A DNA stretch of 64,000 nt from Elioraea tepida (GTDB lineage Bacteria > Pseudomonadota > Alphaproteobacteria > Acetobacterales > Acetobacteraceae). A program made the position numbers and the translations under genes. The DNA lies in assembly GCF_019203965.1 (NCBI RefSeq), contig NZ_CP076448.1, forward strand, positions 2,247,001 to 2,311,000, read 5' to 3'. Below are positions 62,888 to 64,000 of the stretch, piece after piece. Below the pieces are notes generated by a model. The model worked only from the letters and a program-made list of their open reading frames with translations. It had not been told where the DNA came from and ran no database searches. The first letter of the stretch is position 1. Every line of letters begins with the position of its first letter.

Positions 62888-63607
62888 ATGGCGGAGGCCG
62901 CATCCCACATCCTCGTCGTCGACGATGATCGCGAGATCCGCGAGCTGCTCGCGCGGTTCCTCGAGATGCACGGGTTCCGCGTCACCACGGCCCGCGACGG
63001 GCGCGAGCTGCGACGCCTCTGGCCTGGCGCGCGCTTCGCCCTCGTGGTGCTCGACCTGATGCTTCCCGGAGAGGACGGGCTTGCGCTTTTGCGTTTCATC
63101 CGCGGCGAGGGGCGGACGCCGGTGGTGATGCTCACTGCGATGGGAGAGGAGACCGACCGGATCGTCGGCCTCGAGCTCGGCGCCGATGACTACCTCGCCA
63201 AGCCCTTCAATCCCCGCGAGCTGCTCGCGCGGATCCGTGCAGTGCTGCGGCGCGCCGACACGGCGTCGGAGCGTAACGAGGCGCCGGCGGCCACTTTCCG
63301 CTTCGCCGGCTGGACGCTCGAGACGGCGCGGCGCCGGCTCATCTCGCCCGCCGGAGTCGAGGTTCCGCTGACGGGAGGCGAGTACGAGCTTCTCGCCACG
63401 CTCGCCGACCGTGCGGGGCGAGTGCTCACGCGCGAGATGCTGATGGAGCTTCTGCACGGGCGCGCCGCGGGGCCGTTCGACCGGGCGATCGACGTCGCGG
63501 TGAGCCGGCTCAGGCGCAAGCTCGACGACGATGCGCGGAACCCCGCGCTGATCAAGACCGTTCGTGGCGGCGGCTACGTTCTCGCCGCCGAGGTGGAACG
63601 GTCGTGA
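62888..63607 (+). CDS. OmpR-family response regulator
   Basis: A 239-aa response regulator. The receiver has the acidic pocket VVDDDRE, phospho-Asp56 in VVLDLMLPGEDG, Thr in VMLTAM and Lys105 in YLAKPFNPRELLARI. The C-terminal winged helix includes LTGGEYELLATLADRAGRVLTREMLMELLHG and AIDVAVSRLRRKLDDDARNPALIKTVRGGGYVL. ATG 62888 follows AAGAG. It is coupled to the kinase gene by a GTGA overlap and diverges from the repeat-protein gene. Confidence 0.95.
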   Translation: MAEAASHILVVDDDREIRELLARFLEMHGFRVTTARDGRELRRLWPGARFALVVLDLMLPGEDGLALLRFIRGEGRTPVVMLTAMGEETDRIVGLELGADDYLAKPFNPRELLARIRAVLRRADTASERNEAPAATFRFAGWTLETARRRLISPAGVEVPLTGGEYELLATLADRAGRVLTREMLMELLHGRAAGPFDRAIDVAVSRLRRKLDDDARNPALIKTVRGGGYVLAAEVERS

Positions 63608-64000
63608 GGCTTCGCCTCTGGCCGCGCTCGATCGCAGGACGCACCTTCCTCGTCCTGCTGACTGGCCTGTTCGTCGCGCAGGTGATCGCGCTCACCATCC
63701 ACGCTCTCGACCGGGTGGAGGTGCAGCGGGCGCAGCAGGCGCGCGAGGCGATCGGCCGAACCGCCGCTCTCTGGCGCACGCTGCTGATGGCCGACCCGTC
63801 CCGACGCGATGCGATCGCGCGCAGCTTCGACCTGCCCGAGGGGATGACCGCCTCGGTCGATCCGCGCCCACTCGCGCGCGACCAGGGGATCCTCTCCGAG
63901 CCGAGGGCGGATCGGCTCGCGCTGGGCCTCGCCCGGATCGGCGGTCCGCCGCATCTTCGCCCGCGCGAGGTCCTGGTTGGCGGCAGCCCCGGCCGGATGC
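63604..64000 (+). CDS. Sensor histidine kinase (N-terminal part)
   Basis: The first 132 codons of a kinase cut by the window end. GTG at 63604 overlaps the regulator's TGA. The N terminus has a membrane span (GRTFLVLLTGLFVAQVIALTIHAL), then a periplasmic region that includes SFDLPEGMTASVDPRP. Kinase motifs lie beyond the window, so the call rests on the span and on coupling to an OmpR-type regulator. Confidence 0.8.
   Translation, partial: MRLRLWPRSIAGRTFLVLLTGLFVAQVIALTIHALDRVEVQRAQQAREAIGRTAALWRTLLMADPSRRDAIARSFDLPEGMTASVDPRPLARDQGILSEPRADRLALGLARIGGPPHLRPREVLVGGSPGRM

Overview
This is a very GC-rich (about 70 % by eye), gene-dense chromosomal stretch with heavy use of GTG starts and 1-8 nt gene overlaps. 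Alphaproteobacterial marker families (GapR/DUF2312, DUF1244, DUF2842) together with inositol, hydantoin and branched-chain-type ABC uptake genes suggest an Acetobacteraceae/Rhodospirillales-like heterotroph. It is motile (motB-motA) and probably able to take up inorganic carbon (dabB-dabA). That placement is inferred from gene families only. I see no phage genes, insertion sequences, CRISPR arrays or rRNA genes.

Layout. 0-5.9 kb: the tail of a peptide-type ABC binding protein, proA, a flavodoxin, a TPR protein, and a divergent pair of an ornithine-cyclodeaminase-family gene and a FAD amine oxidase. 5.9-10.2 kb: a complete ferric/phosphonate-type ABC importer on the minus strand. 10.2-15.7 kb: an inositol cluster split around an 89-bp divergent promoter region (iolG-SDR-inositol phosphatase on minus, iolD-iolE on plus). 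15.8-27.2 kb: a long plus-strand catabolic unit made of a Liv-type ABC importer, a PEP-mutase/isocitrate-lyase-family lyase, hydantoinase/oxoprolinase B and A subunits, a FAD dehydrogenase and a Cys-dependent guanidine-modifying enzyme. The last five genes are chained by stop/start overlaps.

27.4-32.2 kb: a 3-hydroxyacyl-CoA dehydrogenase, a LOV-domain (blue-light type) hybrid histidine kinase, an adenine phosphoribosyltransferase gene broken by one extra base, and a DUF6969-like gene with a perfect FNR/FixK box upstream. 32.3-38.8 kb: a Ugp-type sugar/glycerophosphodiester ABC importer followed by an AtzG-like small protein and its amidase. 38.8-42.5 kb: housekeeping genes (SRAP, glycerate 2-kinase, DUF1244, gapR, tRNA-Thr, thioredoxin 2).

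42.4-55.8 kb is an ion-gradient island. A LysR regulator diverges from dabB-dabA (DAB inorganic-carbon pump). These converge on a full seven-gene Mrp cation/proton antiporter operon (mrpA-G), which in turn diverges from the flagellar stator genes motB-motA. 56-64 kb: a hybrid histidine kinase preceded by a 16-bp perfect palindrome, two translationally coupled genes of unknown function, a crotonase-fold protein lacking both catalytic glutamates, a 3-methyladenine DNA glycosylase, and a tandem-repeat exported protein divergent from a two-component pair whose kinase runs off the window.

The most informative observations are the broken apt, the LOV kinase, the FNR box in front of an uncharacterised gene, the DAB-Mrp-Mot cluster, the coupled hydantoin/guanidine catabolic unit, and matching perfect hairpins after two ABC binding-protein genes.
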